Shown piece after piece: positions 10,766 to 21,695 of a stretch of DNA of 64,000 nt; the stretch's first letter is position 1, and the number at the start of each line of letters is the position of its first letter. This DNA comes from Ophiobolus disseminans (lineage: Eukaryota; Ascomycota; Dothideomycetes; Pleosporales; Phaeosphaeriaceae). Where the stretch lies: assembly GCA_010093685.1 (NCBI GenBank), contig MU006218.1:283766-347765 (forward strand), given 5' to 3'. Below the pieces are notes generated by a model that worked only from the letters and a program-made list of their open reading frames with translations, did not search any database and was not told the origin of the DNA. The position numbers and the translations under genes are program-made.

Positions 10766-12040
10766 ATGGGCATCTCTCAATCAACGTGCGAGGGTATTCA
10801 GCCTACCGTGAGCCCAGAATGGACAAGCGCGCAACGAGCCTCCTTCCACAGCCTGGCACTCGAGCTCAAAAAAATCATATACCAGTAAGCAGCAATTGAC
10901 GACATTAGCGACAACCGGAACGAGATTCACGTGTCGTATATTCTCAACATGCCTCACGAGGACACCGTTGGAACGCTTCGGTCGCAAGCCCTCGCGACGC
11001 TCGAGAAGCTGCTCCAGGTAGATAGGAATATGTGGCAGGAGGCCGTCGACTACCTTACCGGCCCTATTTTCTGCTGGGTGCTAGTTAGTGATGCGCAGCC
11101 GCATATGTATTTACTCCGGGCGCTGCGCAAGACTGCTCCCAAGGAAGTCGTCACTAGGATCGTCCATGCTCGACTTTCGCAAGTGACAGTGCAACGTCAC
11201 ATTGATGCACTTATCCCAAGGCGATACGATACATCGACTGTAACTCCCTCGCCACACATCGTCCAACTCGGTCCACAAACCATCGAGTATGGATATCGTA
11301 GAGCCCGAAAGATGGTGACAAGCGAAGTTGGCTATGCTATGATAATACTGCCTCATGTTTTGCCTTCGCTACAGCGACTCGACATCACTCTCGATGTCGC
11401 GGATTATGAGCGTACATCTTGTCGGATGTGAGAGACAGGGCAGAAAAGAGAGAGAAGGTTGTTGTATTGAGAGAGCTACAGACAGCGATTATATACACAA
11501 CCAGGATGAGTAAGCAGGTGACTAAGGGTCACATGAGGATGCAGTTCACATGTACTGTGTGAACTAAGGTGCCGTGCTGACACATCTAATCGTGGTCACT
11601 TCGACGGTATTATACAAGATCCGACAACGTGGCCACTGCTTTCAGAATTGACCATACTAAAGTACATGAAGAACATCGGAACCATCGATATCCGTATTTC
11701 ATGGGAAGAGTTCCTAGGTTATCAGAACTTCCCAACTAGGGAACGTGTGCTGCTGCAGCAGTCAGTCATCGAGGTACTGCAACAGCGATTCCTGGCTAGA
11801 AGCATCACCGGCTATTCCGGAGGCCAGTTCTCTGGAACTTTGAATGTAAGACCTCGTCCATTGCTCATCCTGATATAGTTCGAAACACTTACAAGATTCC
11901 AAGTACAACCTTCAGCAACGGAGAAGCGGCTGCAAATAAGACGCTCAACCGGAAGGATTCGAGGACATACTCTGGTAAGCTTTAAACCACACGTCGTCAA
12001 TCTCAAATTACAACACAGAACTGACAGTTCAGATAGCTGA
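10766..12040 (+). pseudogene. F-box-like gene with in-frame stop, function unknown
   Basis: Best model: 10766-11427, 11569-11845, 11896-11974, 12033-12040. The first block begins MGISQSTCEGIQ and contains SFHSLALELKKIIYQ, reminiscent of the SLPxELxxxIY helix of fungal F-box-like proteins. It is followed at once by TAA (10886-10888), and the same frame then stays open for 180 codons (NEIHVSYILNMPHEDTVGTLRSQA). The stop overlaps a good GTAAGC donor, but the only nearby acceptor would give a 25-bp intron, which is too short. Either the gene is broken (CAA to TAA is possible) or translation starts at the ATG 10949. Later introns (141, 50 and 58 bp) keep frame. Downstream text includes GHFDGIIQDPTTWPLLSELTILKYMKNIG. 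A different subfamily from the SPLLRLP copies. Confidence 0.5.
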
Positions 12041-12472
12041 GAAACATGGGCTGAATAGCCGGTATTGGACGATAGTGAGAAGACAGGCTGTAGAAGGTGC
12101 AATTGTGTGTTCTGTTTTCGATTGTCAGGAAAAGTGCAGGGTCAACGCTACCTTGGTCTTGTTGGGGCTTTGGCACTGGCTCTAGGGTGCGGAGGACATA
12201 TTGCAAATCGGAACGCTGATATATCTTGCGAATCGCTGTCAGGGTGGCTCGCAACACTCGTGATAATAGTCCTCTCAGCCTTAGCTCTCGGTAAACCGTG
12301 ATAGCCGAAAAAAAAAGGCAAAGCACAACGACGACATCTACGTTGTAAGAGTTAATTTAAATGCTCAAAAGTTGCTGTAGATAACTATACAGGGTAGTAT
12401 ATCTTTATTTCCGGCTTTCGCGATTTACCGAGAGCTTACCTACCCATCGGCTGGCCAATCAGATTTTGCCGA

Positions 12473-12482
12473 ATGACGTCAT
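12473..12482. promoter_or_regulatory. Palindromic CRE / CYS3-MetR-like bZIP site
   Basis: The sequence ATGACGTCAT is a perfect palindrome. It fits both the CRE core TGACGTCA and the consensus ATGRYRYCAT reported for the Neurospora sulfur regulator CYS3. It lies about 1.25 kb upstream of the sulfate permease start. A half-like TTACGTCAT occurs at 12654-12662. Regulation by a sulfur-responsive bZIP is inferred from site and neighbour only. Confidence 0.45.
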
Positions 12483-12678
12483 GAACGTTTCTTCCCATAT
12501 GCGCTCTCCCTTCTGCGAAGCTTCATCCAACTTGAAGTCAGATCCGAATGAGTAGACGATTAGATGTCCGCATTCGCTTTCTCAAATGAGGTATAGATCC
12601 CGCCGGCCATCCTCTCGCCAACTCGATATGATCGGTAAGGCGTTTCGTTGACGTTACGTCATCCCCTCGATTTCATTT

Positions 12679-12714
12679 CACGGGAGATCCCACGGGAGAT
12701 CCCACGGGAGAAAG
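12679..12714 (+). repeat. Three 12-bp tandem units (CACGGGAGATCC)
   Basis: Units 12679-12690 and 12691-12702 are identical; 12703-12714 diverges in the last four bases. About 1 kb upstream of the sulfate permease ATG. A role as a regulatory array is possible but unproven. Confidence 0.7.
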
Positions 12715-13725
12715 TGAGATCAAAGAAACTCCAACGCGTCTGCCCAGGCGCCATAAAACGGCGGCCCCCAACAACAAAGCAACTATCCTAATCTGGTGTT
12801 CCTCCTCGGCTGAGCTTCTGTATCATGGTGAATGTACCAGCGCACAAACGTCAGACGCGAAGCCGACAGTAAACGGCCCTGAACATCATCTCTGCCAACG
12901 CCACCGCCGCGCAGAGGTCATGTCGTTCGCACTCAGGGCAAGACGACATCTGTGGCTCCGAGCACGCAATGGGCACACTGCTGAGTTTTATTGGGTGCTA
13001 AGTCGACTGGGTGGGTCACCGACCATCACATCCTTGCCAGCGCCCGAGCATCCCAGCAAAGTTGTCCGAACGCTTTCAAAATCGTCGCCGAGATCGCGGC
13101 AAACATCGTCACCGTGTGCTAGGTCACCATCGTCTCCGTGGTTGACCGGCTGGTTTTAGACTTATGTCATCTGTCAAATTCTTCTGTTTGTTGGGTCGGG
13201 TTCCAGAAAAATGGCTGCATTTACTCTTTACAGGCCCTTGTCTTTTTACCTCTAGTACTTCGTCTATCGATACCTTACCGTGCCTCGACCAATGCTGTAT
13301 CGAGTTTCGTCATTTCGATTTACTTTTCTTGTGTCTGGTCACGCAATTCTATCACCAGGTCAAGCAATCCGGAGGCGTTGTCAAACATATCCACCTTTCC
13401 GGATACAGTACGCATTAAGCATTGTGGCTGCCTCAATATCGAATTTCAGGAAGACGATCACAAGCCCGCTTTGCAGGGTACCGTTCCTTATTGGTGCCGC
13501 GGCAGCCAGGGCTTGAGGCCATCGACACCATCGCACGGGAGATTTGCTGGTCCACCCGCCAGGTTAACGTTATACATAAGGTTCCAAGCGCCTAGCACTC
13601 TACTTTGGTATCTGTTTAAAGCTTGTTTGTCCTTCTCGGGTTCTACACGAAGCGAAGCACGTGTTGCGTTTGTTCTTGTCCCAAAATAACGGATCGCTAA
13701 TCGGAACATCCTTCCTTCAACTACC

Positions 13726-16319
13726 ATGGCTACAACAGCCACCAAGGTCGGCCACGGCCTTGCAAAGGCTCTTGGCATCGACCTACACTACCGCAACGAA
13801 ACTGGATCGGACCGAATTACACGAGGAGAGAGCGTATTCTCAATAGACTCTGCCGACCCATATGTCGAGCATGAGCCCACTGCGTGGGAATGGATAACCG
13901 ATACTCTTCCAAATGGTCCTCAGCTGCTACAGTACTTTTACAGCCTTTTCCCGTTCGTTCACTGGATTACTCGGTACAATCTTCAATGGTTGACGGGAGA
14001 TCTGGTGGCTGGTGAGTATCTCGACTTCTTGCTTGTGAGCGTATGCTGACCTGATCAGGCATCACGGTTGGTGCCGTTGTCGTCCCTCAAAGTATGGCAT
14101 ATGCCAAGCTAGCTCAACTCCCTGTAGAGTTCGGACTATATTCCTCCTTCATGGGAGTACTTATCTACTGGTTCTTCGCTACATCAAAAGACATCACTAT
14201 CGGTCCCGTCGCAGTTCTCTCGACCGTCACCGGCAATGTGATCTTGAGGGCTGAAGAAAGGCTCCCCGGCGTACCTAGAGACATTGTTGCATCGTCGTTG
14301 GCCATAATCTCCGGAGCCATCGTTCTCTTCTTGGGATTGATCCGACTCGGTTGGATTGTCGACCTGATCTCATTGCCTGCCATCTCCGCCTTCATGACTG
14401 GATCTGCGATCAGCATCGCTGCTGGTCAAGTCCCTGCGATGATGGGCATTACGGGCGTCAACACACGGGAACCAACCTACAAGGTCATCATCAATACCTT
14501 GAAGCATCTTGGTCGCACGGACATCAACGCCTCTTTTGGACTGACGGCTTTGTTCCTTTTGTACGGGATCCGCACTACATGCAATTTGCTCGCGAAGCGT
14601 TTCCCGACTCGAGCAAAGACAATTTTCTTTCTCAATACCCTTCGAACAGCTTTCGTTATCTTGCTCTACGTGCTCTTTAGCTATCTGGTCAACCGCGACG
14701 CTCGGAAACACGGAAGGAAACCACGGGTGACAACTCTTGGTTCCGTCCCACGAGGTAAGAAGCAAAAATATTGTGACAAGCCAATTTACTGACATTGAGC
14801 AGGCTTCAAGCATGCGCGAGTTCCTCATATCACAACAGACATCATCAAGTCTTTTGCGACCGACCTTCCGTCAACTGTCATCGTCCTGCTCATCGAGCAC
14901 ATCTCAATCGCCAAGTCCTTCGGCAGAGTCAACAACTACATCATCAACCCCTCCCAGGAGCTTGTAGCCATCGGTGTGACGAATTGTCTTGGTCCTTTCC
15001 TTGGAGCATATCCAGCGACTGGATCGTTCTCCCGGACAGCAATTAAGTCGAAGGCTGGCGTACGAACCCCCTTTGCCGGAGTTATCACGGCTGTGGTAGT
15101 GCTCCTCGCCATCTACGCGCTTCCAGCTATGTTCTGGTACATCCCTAATGCCGCACTCTCTGCTGTCATCATACACGCCGTGGGTGACTTGATCACTCCA
15201 CCAAACACAGTGTATCAGTTTTGGCGGATATCGCCGCTGGAAGTTTTCATCTTCTTTGCTGGTGTGATAGTAACCGTTTTCTCCTCTATTGAGAATGGCA
15301 TATATGTCACGGTCTCTGTGTCCGCTGCCATGTTTGGTTTCCGCGCCTTCAAGGCAAAGGGTCGCTTCATGGGCCGCGCGAAGATCCATTCCGTGGTCGG
15401 CGACCACCTCCTCGATCCCTCCGCCGAGAACAAGAGAGATCCCGGCGCTCGAAAGTCTCCTCAAGAGAGCCAGGACTCCATGCGCAACATTTTCCTCCCC
15501 ATTGACCACAGGGACGGCTCCAACCCGCTCATCGAGCTCGAAGATCCATACCCAGGTATTTTCATCTACCGTTTCAGCGAGGGCTTCAACTACCCCAACG
15601 CAAACCACTACCTCGACCAGCTCAGCGAATCCATCTTCGCCAAAACCCGCCGCACAAACCCCGCAGGCTACAGCCGCCTCGGCGACCGCCCCTGGAACGA
15701 CCCGGGCCCCCGCCGCGGCAAAGACACCACCGAAGCAGACGCCCGCCCGACCCTCAAAGCCATCATCCTCGACATGTCCTCCGTCAACAACGTCGACCTC
15801 ACATCCATCCAGAACCTCATCGACGTTCGCAACCAACTAGACAAGTACGCCGCCCCCGACACCGTCGACTGGCACTTCAGCAACATCAACAACCGCTGGA
15901 CCAAGCGCGCACTCGCCGCCGCTGGCTTTGGGTACTACTCCCCCGAACCCGATAACTCGGGCTTACACCGCTGGAAACCGATTTTCAGCGTCGCGGAAAT
16001 AGGCGGCGCGGATAGCGCGGCGGCGGAAGCGGAGGTCAGGCATAATAAGCAGTTGCAGCGCAGTATGTCGCAGCAGCACGATGATATTGAGGCGGGGCGG
16101 GGTGTCAGGGCGGAGGAGGGTGGTGGTGGGGATGGCTCGAGTGAGGATGGCAGCTTGAACAAGCAGTTGGAGTATAGCAAGGCGTATGGGGGTGTTGATC
16201 GGAAGGGGAAGAGTGGGAGGATAGCTGTTGTACAAGGGTTGAATAGGCCGTTGTTTCATGTGGATGTTACTGCTGCGTTGGATAGTGCGCTTGCGAATGC
16301 GCAGAGGAAGAGTCATTAG
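13726..16319 (+). CDS. SulP family sulfate permease
   Basis: Proton-coupled sulfate uptake transporter of the plasma membrane, in the SulP/SLC26 family (yeast SUL1/SUL2, Neurospora CYS-14). Exons 13726-14011, 14059-14754 and 14803-16319 give 832 residues; the introns are 47 and 48 bp. Seen: the SulP signature after the first intron (GITVGAVVVPQSMAYAKLA), PVEFGLYSSFMGVLIYW, about 10-12 membrane segments, the conserved GVTNCLGPFLGAYPATGSFSRTA block, and a C-terminal STAS domain with AIILDMSSVNNVDLTSIQNL. The linker before STAS and the tail after it are long and charged, with a Gly/Glu-rich patch (EEGGGGDGSSEDGS). The upstream bZIP-type site suggests sulfur-dependent control. The downstream neighbour is convergent, 302 bp away. 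Confidence 0.95.
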
Positions 16320-16621
16320 AGGAGGTGCAATATGGTGGATGGGATAGATTAGCCTGGTGGCATAAGATGCTTTGCGTCGTTCTTTAATGAATAAGTTAAA
16401 CTTCATTGGATGTATTCGAGATTTGGATGTGAGAGTCTCATTCTCCGTTCATATCAATCTGCATTCCATCTGCGCAGACATGTGCCTGGGTATCCATCCA
16501 TCCATACATCCTTCCACTACAATCATGAGCCCAAACTCCATCTAAGTAATCCCATTCCTCGCTATGCAAAACTTAAAGGAAATCCCTCCTCAATATTAAG
16601 CCCAGCTCGATCCCCGCCCTC
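16320..16621. other. Convergent 3' region
   Basis: 302 bp between the stop codons of the sulfate permease and the Mex67-like gene. Only 3' UTR sequence is expected. Confidence 0.6.
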
Positions 16622-17602
16622 TCACGGCCCAAACGCCTCAGGCGGCAGTGTATTCCTCGACTGGGTGAACAAATCGCTCGCCTGCTGCAAATCCCACTGT
16701 CCCGCCTCAAGACACTGCACAGCATAATGCCTATTCAAGCCCGTAGCCTGTTGCACAAACGCAATCATTTCCTCTTTTTTGCGCTCCTCCTCGCTGACCA
16801 GCGGCGGCGCAGGGACTTGATGCATCGCTGGAGGCGGAGTCGGGGTTGCTACCATTTGCTGCGCAGCAGCACCAGCTAGTGGTGCAGGATTCGCATCCGG
16901 GCGTACTTGCTTTCCGTTGAGGAGGCGTAACTTGGGAAACCAAGCCACGATTTCGTCTTCCCAGTTCATATCCGGGAAGGGGTCGATGATGAGGTGTTCG
17001 AGGAATTTGAAGCGTCCTTTCCATGGCTGGAGCTTAGCCAGGCTGGGGAAGCTATTCCGACTCAAGTCCAAGTTTTTGATGTGGTTCATGTAGTTGACCA
17101 ACTCATAAATGACGTTCAGATTCGGGATGCTGTTTCCCGCGAGGGAGACGCTTTCTATCGCATCAATCTTTTGCTTTCGCGTTGGCAGCATTTGGTCGCA
17201 TACGACCATGAGCGCGGGGAAGAATTTCTTCTGCGTGCGTTCGTTTTCGAACATTCCGGATTTCAAGACAGGTTCGTCGGAGATGATGTCGGAGAGGTCG
17301 AAATATTTGGTGGAGGCGTTGTAGCGCCGCGAGATGAAGCCTTGGAGGAGGGTGACTGTTTCATTTTGCGCTTCTTCGCGCTCGGGGGGCAGAGAGTTGT
17401 TGTGTGAGTCGAAGCCGCCTCGGCCTCGACCCCGGCCTCCTCGTCCCCGGAAATTGTTGTCGTTTCCACGGTAGTTGTTGTTCTGTTCGCTTGTGTCGGA
17501 CATGGCCATGTCGCCGTCTGGGTGCTCTTGTTGGAAGAAGTTTCCGCCTCGGCCTCGGCCCCTGCCGCCTCTGCCTCGCCCACGTCCTCTTGGTGCTGAC
17601 AT
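16622..17602 (-). CDS. Short Mex67/TAP-like mRNA export protein lacking the NTF2-like domain
   Basis: 326 residues, intronless. Order: an RGG-rich N-terminus (RGRGRGGRGRGRGG and a second RGG patch, about residues 5-65); an RNA-binding-like region (LLQGFISRRYNASTKYFDLSD); leucine-rich repeats (SVSLAGNSIPNLNVIYELVNYM, NLDLSRNSFPSLAKL, FLEHLIIDPFP, WFPKLRLLNGKQV, about 170-250); a 40-residue Ala/Pro linker; and a TAP-C/UBA-like end (FVQQATGLNRHYAVQCLEAGQWDLQQASDLF ending PPEAF). TAP/Mex67 proteins bind mRNA and nucleoporins to export mRNA and are usually about 600-660 residues. The NTF2-like domain that binds Mtr2/p15 should sit between LRR and UBA and is absent. The ATG at 17602 was chosen because the RGG leader starts there; the frame stays open to 17851 without homology. 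Confidence 0.85.
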   Translation of the reverse strand: MSAPRGRGRGRGGRGRGRGGNFFQQEHPDGDMAMSDTSEQNNNYRGNDNNFRGRGGRGRGRGGFDSHNNSLPPEREEAQNETVTLLQGFISRRYNASTKYFDLSDIISDEPVLKSGMFENERTQKKFFPALMVVCDQMLPTRKQKIDAIESVSLAGNSIPNLNVIYELVNYMNHIKNLDLSRNSFPSLAKLQPWKGRFKFLEHLIIDPFPDMNWEDEIVAWFPKLRLLNGKQVRPDANPAPLAGAAAQQMVATPTPPPAMHQVPAPPLVSEEERKKEEMIAFVQQATGLNRHYAVQCLEAGQWDLQQASDLFTQSRNTLPPEAFGP

Positions 17603-18021
17603 GTTGAGGGATCCTGGAGATGTACGCAAGTTTATGTGGTAGCGCTTTGGGGGTATGAATAGTTGTGAGGACTGTCCGGGTGGGCGAAGTTGAAAAGTTT
17701 GTGGTTTGATGATTGAGAACGGAAATGGACGACCTTTTATGTTCAAGATGGTCTGTGCGTGCCAAGCCTTAAGGCTGACAGGCACCCACAATGAAACTGT
17801 GGAAGTGTTTGCCTTGAACTTTGGTACATGTATGAAAACTGGTATATGCACTCCACCCCCGTCACTCGGCCCTATGGATCATCTAACTTCATGCCCTCTC
17901 TCTCCTATAATTCTACATCCATGAAATAACTCCGAAACACCAGACTCGATGGCAAAGCTGCCAGACCTGTAAATGTACATATGTCGATAAGTTTGAGAAG
18001 CTGTTCGCAGCGTGTTCCCCA
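17603..18021. other. 5' region of the Mex67-like gene
   Basis: About 420 bp between two minus-strand genes. No further gene seen. Confidence 0.6.
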
Positions 18022-19452
18022 CTACTGCGCGTGCAGCTTCTTGATTTTGTTAACGCCCTCATACAGCGCGCGGTCAACGGCCGCAGCGACAGTAAGCGTG
18101 CCACCAATGACGGCGCAGAGGCCAACAAGGAACCCAGAGAACGACTTGTCGCGGACTTCGCGATTGATGACCTTCATGGGCGAGATGTCCTGGATTTGTA
18201 TTAGTTACTGCACTTCCACGTCTATGTTTGAATGGCCACTTACGTAGGAGAAGAAAACGCCTGGAATACCGCCCTTGGCGTGGATGCGCTCCTTGTGTCC
18301 CTCTTGCTCATCGGTGCCGCCTGCAAGACTTCTCTTGTGGCTGGTGACCGAGTACTGATGCGTTTCAATGCTACCCTTGTAGTTCCCATCAATGGTAGTG
18401 CCGAGAATCTCATCGTGTTTGCCGGGTCGTGCGGCTTCCTTCTCCCAGCCAAGTGGCAGGTAAGCAGTGGAAACCACTTTGACAAAGTACATATAATTGT
18501 ATGCCTTCTCGTTGGTGTGCTGTTCGGTGTTGTCGAGGGGGTTGATGTGGTGGTTGGTCCAGCCTCCTGGCCCGGTGTTCTGATGCTTCTTCTGCATGTC
18601 GGCGATGACCACGTCACTCAACTGGGGACCGAAGCGTAGATGGTGGATCTTGTGCGTGAATGTGTGCGCATACTCGTCCTTGAAGTAGTTCTCCAAATCG
18701 TGTACGTGCATGTTGCCAGTGGAGAAGGACTTTCCAGGGGCGATGTGGAAGTTGCCGACCACCTTGTTGACCTTGATGCTGCCCTCGAGACGGCAGCCCT
18801 CCTGTCGCTGTGCGTCGAGGTGCTCAGCGTAGTGTTCGCGCTCGCACTGCTCCACGTTCTCGCCGCGACCGAAAGACCATGATATCGAGGCGTATGCGTC
18901 GCGTACTTCGTCGCAGGTGTTGCAGCATCCGGGCTTGATAGCGTTTTCTGGAGCGGGTGCGCCAAAGCAGTCTCCGCAATACTTTGGATCAAGATGCTGA
19001 GCCTCGTCTTTGTGTCTGCAGGACTGTTAGCGCCAGTGCCTCCCTAAGCTTCTACAAGCCGTGGATGACTAAACTCACAGATCCAGAGAGGTGGTCGAGA
19101 GAACCTTACTGCCCTCGACTTCAGGGCTCAGCCGGACCTTGTTAACGCCATGCGTGACACCCATTTGCAGCTCCCCCGACACATCCATGACATCGAGCGT
19201 GATCAGCTCGCAGGGTACGCGTGGAAACGTGACGTTTAAGCTGATCTCCATACGCTCGCCCCTCCCCTTATCGACCGACAATTCAGGCCGTACTGTTATC
19301 CGCCTGTAGTCCGCCCATTCTCCCCATGTCAACCAGAAGATGACCAGCAAGCTGACTATCGTGACGATGCCGCCGGATGTGGTGCGCACGCGCGCATCTT
19401 CGACTGTCTTGGTGAAGGCGTCGAGCCTCGTGAATCGCGACTTGGCGGGCAT
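18022..19452 (-). CDS. erv46: ERV46-type COPII vesicle protein
   Basis: Component of ER-derived COPII vesicles. In yeast Erv46 pairs with Erv41 as a receptor that retrieves HDEL-less ER residents from the Golgi. Exons 19079-19452, 18244-19015 and 18022-18189 give 437 residues; the introns are 63 and 54 bp. Seen: an N-terminal cytosolic start DAFTKTVEDARVRTTSGG; the first membrane segment (about 27-47, GIVTIVSLLVIFWLTW); a long lumenal domain with a Cys-rich patch (YCGDCFGA...GCCNTC), CRLEGSIKVNKVVGNFHIAPG and HHLRFG; and the second membrane segment near the end (GFLVGLCAVIGGTLTVAAAVD) before the short tail. Length and order match the family. A likely housekeeping gene. Confidence 0.95.
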
Positions 19453-20072
19453 GATTGCGGGCTACCACTGCAGGGTAGCTGGGGTGATAGCGACTGCTAT
19501 GAGTGACTACAGTGGAGGTCGAGTACGAGTGCGGTGGGCAGGATTTGGGTAAGACCGCGAAGGTGAGTGGTGCTTCTAAAAGTGTCTCGGTACCGAGAAG
19601 CTCAGAGACGATGCTGTCGAGGGTTCTCCGTGCCAATTGCGTTTGCAACAGCTCTCTCTTACTTGAAGGCTGGGATGAAGGAATGTGTAGCACAACTAGT
19701 GCCGAAGCCGCAATATCATTGTACAAGAAGTTGGAGACAGAGCGTGCGCGTGGACGTTGCGACGCTCGCTGAGGACAGCTATGCGATTGAGGGACCAGGA
19801 TGCTGCATTGCGCTATCGCACATTGAGCATGGTGCACATTCCGCACGTGGCGCTTTCAACGTCTCATCTCATCGTCTCATGTCACTTGAGCTCATATTCA
19901 AATTGAAATTGTTGATGTGTTTTTATTTGAAGCTGCTTAGCTTGTGCATCTTACTGCATCGTGCCCTGTCTCTCTCGCTTCCAAGGCTTTTCCAAGTGAC
20001 TACAAGGCGACCACTTCCTTCCTTCACATTCCCCAAACCACATGCTGCAACACACATCGACCGAGAAACCGT
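19453..20072. other. Intergenic, no gene recognised
   Basis: 620 bp between two minus-strand genes. The open frames here are antisense or low-complexity and are not supported. Confidence 0.5.
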
Positions 20073-20799
20073 CTATAGCAAAACATGCCTATTTTTCGAC
20101 CAGTTTGATACCTCAAACTGCACGCTGTGGACCGGCTTTTCCTCCTGGAACTCGCGCTTCACCTCTTTGCCGACAACTGCTTCCAATCCATTTAGCTTCG
20201 CAGTTTTGCGTGCAGCAAACTCCACTTGTATCAGCCTCAAGCCGGTTGGCTGTCGTAGTAGGTGTACGAGTGTGATCAGCGGCCGACTCAAGCCGTCGAA
20301 AGTTGTCCCCGTCAATCCCGTCGAGATATCCACATCTACCGCGTCCAGGAGTATACGCACATTGTTGATGTGACGCGCCTCCACAAGAGGAAGTATGTGC
20401 ACCCGGAGCGCAGCCGACAGACTGGTCACGGTACCCCAGAACGAATTAGAAGTGAATGGCAGTTCCTTGGCTTCGGCATGGACTTGGCGACAGACTTGCA
20501 GCAGTCCGAACAGGTGTTTAGGGCGGTGCCATGCAAAGTCGTCTTTGTGCCTCGAGTAATTCCTCGTGGAGATCCTGATGTATGGCTTCTTGAGGTTCTC
20601 CCAGCTGCAATATGCGGGATTACATTCGATGTAAACCTGATTGCCTCCAAGGACGTATCCGTTTATGTGATTGCGCAGCTTGGCGGGGAGGCGCAGGAGC
20701 GGTGAGTCTCGCTGGTTCTGGAGGGCACTGAGACTCGTCAGTTCAGCAATCGAAAGCGCGTTAGGGAGCTTACATTGCCAAGTGCGGATGCGCGTCCAT
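20073..20799 (-). CDS. Small F-box/2EXR-like family protein, intact copy
   Basis: 226 residues. Exon 1 is only 26 nt (20774-20799, MDAHPHLA plus a split AT codon); a 46-bp intron with GTAAGC donor and CTCAG acceptor follows; exon 2 is 20073-20727. Core: NQRDSPLLRLPAKLRNHINGYVLGG. Second motif: CRQVHAEAKELPFTSNSFWG. The C-terminal half has an alternating hydrophobic helix pattern (VRILLDAVDVDISTGL, LITLVHLLRQPTGLRLIQVEF). First of three same-strand copies spanning 20.1-22.8 kb and sharing the HPHx exon-1 leader. Function unknown. An ORF-only call would give a false N-terminus, because the intron is open. Confidence 0.75.
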
Positions 20800-21003
20800 G
20801 GCTGTCGATATTTGCGGCTGTGGTGGAGGGGGTGGTTGTGCGGAGAGTCAAGTGAGAGCAAAATAAGTTATGTGTGCAAACGGAAGGTAGCTAACGTCAT
20901 GCAGATATTTTGGGACAATCCAAACGGTATTTGAGACCAGTTCACATGTTTATACTCCACACTTTCCAGCCTCTTTTCTATGCTCAATGCGTCCACTTCT
21001 TTC

Positions 21004-21695
21004 CTATCCCCAACATTCAGTGATCTCAACCTCGACGCCATCCTTGACCTGACGTTCCGCCAGCCGACGAATCCTAGCATACAAATCATCCCCTAACTCC
21101 TCTATCGGATTTATATCCATAATACACTGTAGCTCCACGCGTTCCAGGCCCTTAAGTCTCCTCAGCAGACTAAATACCCGCACTAGTCGACGCCCGAGCC
21201 GATGTTCTCCAGTTCCGGTGCTACAGAGGTTTTCATGCATAAGTATGCGCACGCATACTACCCTGAGAGTGTCGGCCTGAGGAAGATGCAAGATGTACTT
21301 TGAAAGCGCGACAATGAAGTCGTCTGGAAGGCCCCATAGTTTCTTTTGGCTGAATGGCAGTGCTTTGGTTTCAGAATGGAGTTGACGGCACACGTAGAGG
21401 AAGCCGACAGGGTGTTTGGGAATGGTATATTGGTTGAAGCAGGCGTCGGCGGGTCGCTCTTTCGAGGAGCGAGCGGATGTGGGGAGAGGACGAGTCCAAT
21501 ATCCACCGGGATAACTTGAGATCAGAAGCTGCTCTCCGCCAATGGCGTAGCTGCAGATCTTGTTGCGCAGCTCAGCAGGGAGGCGAAGAAGTGGCGAGTG
21601 TTGTCGATTACGCACAGTTCTAAATACCGGTTAGAACACCGGATAACAAACGACCAGGAATTAACTTACATAGCAGCATGGGGGTGTTTGTACAT
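21004..21695 (-). CDS. Small F-box/2EXR-like family protein, intact copy
   Basis: 213 residues from a 26-nt exon 1 (21670-21695, MYKHPHAA plus split AT) and exon 2 (21004-21619), with a 50-bp intron (GTAAGT donor, TTTAG acceptor). Core: RNRQHSPLLRLPAELRNKICSYAIGG. Second motif: CRQLHSETKALPFSQKKLWG. The C-terminus includes a leucine-rich run (VFSLLRRLKGLERVELQ) and an acidic end (DGVEVEITECWG). Tandem with the copies at 20073 and 22539. No named function; an F-box-like adaptor role is only inferred. Confidence 0.75.

Larger units (their letters stand above)
12041..13725. other. Long 5' region of the sulfate permease gene
   Basis: 1.7 kb. Open frames at 12065-12301 and 13138-13689 show no recognisable domain and are not called. 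It contains a palindromic ATGACGTCAT site and three 12-bp tandem units (listed separately). This is probably promoter and leader. Confidence 0.5.

Noticed and set aside
17603..17851. Longer N-terminus for the Mex67-like protein
   Set aside because: The frame is open but lacks homology and the RGG leader typical of the family starts at 17602.
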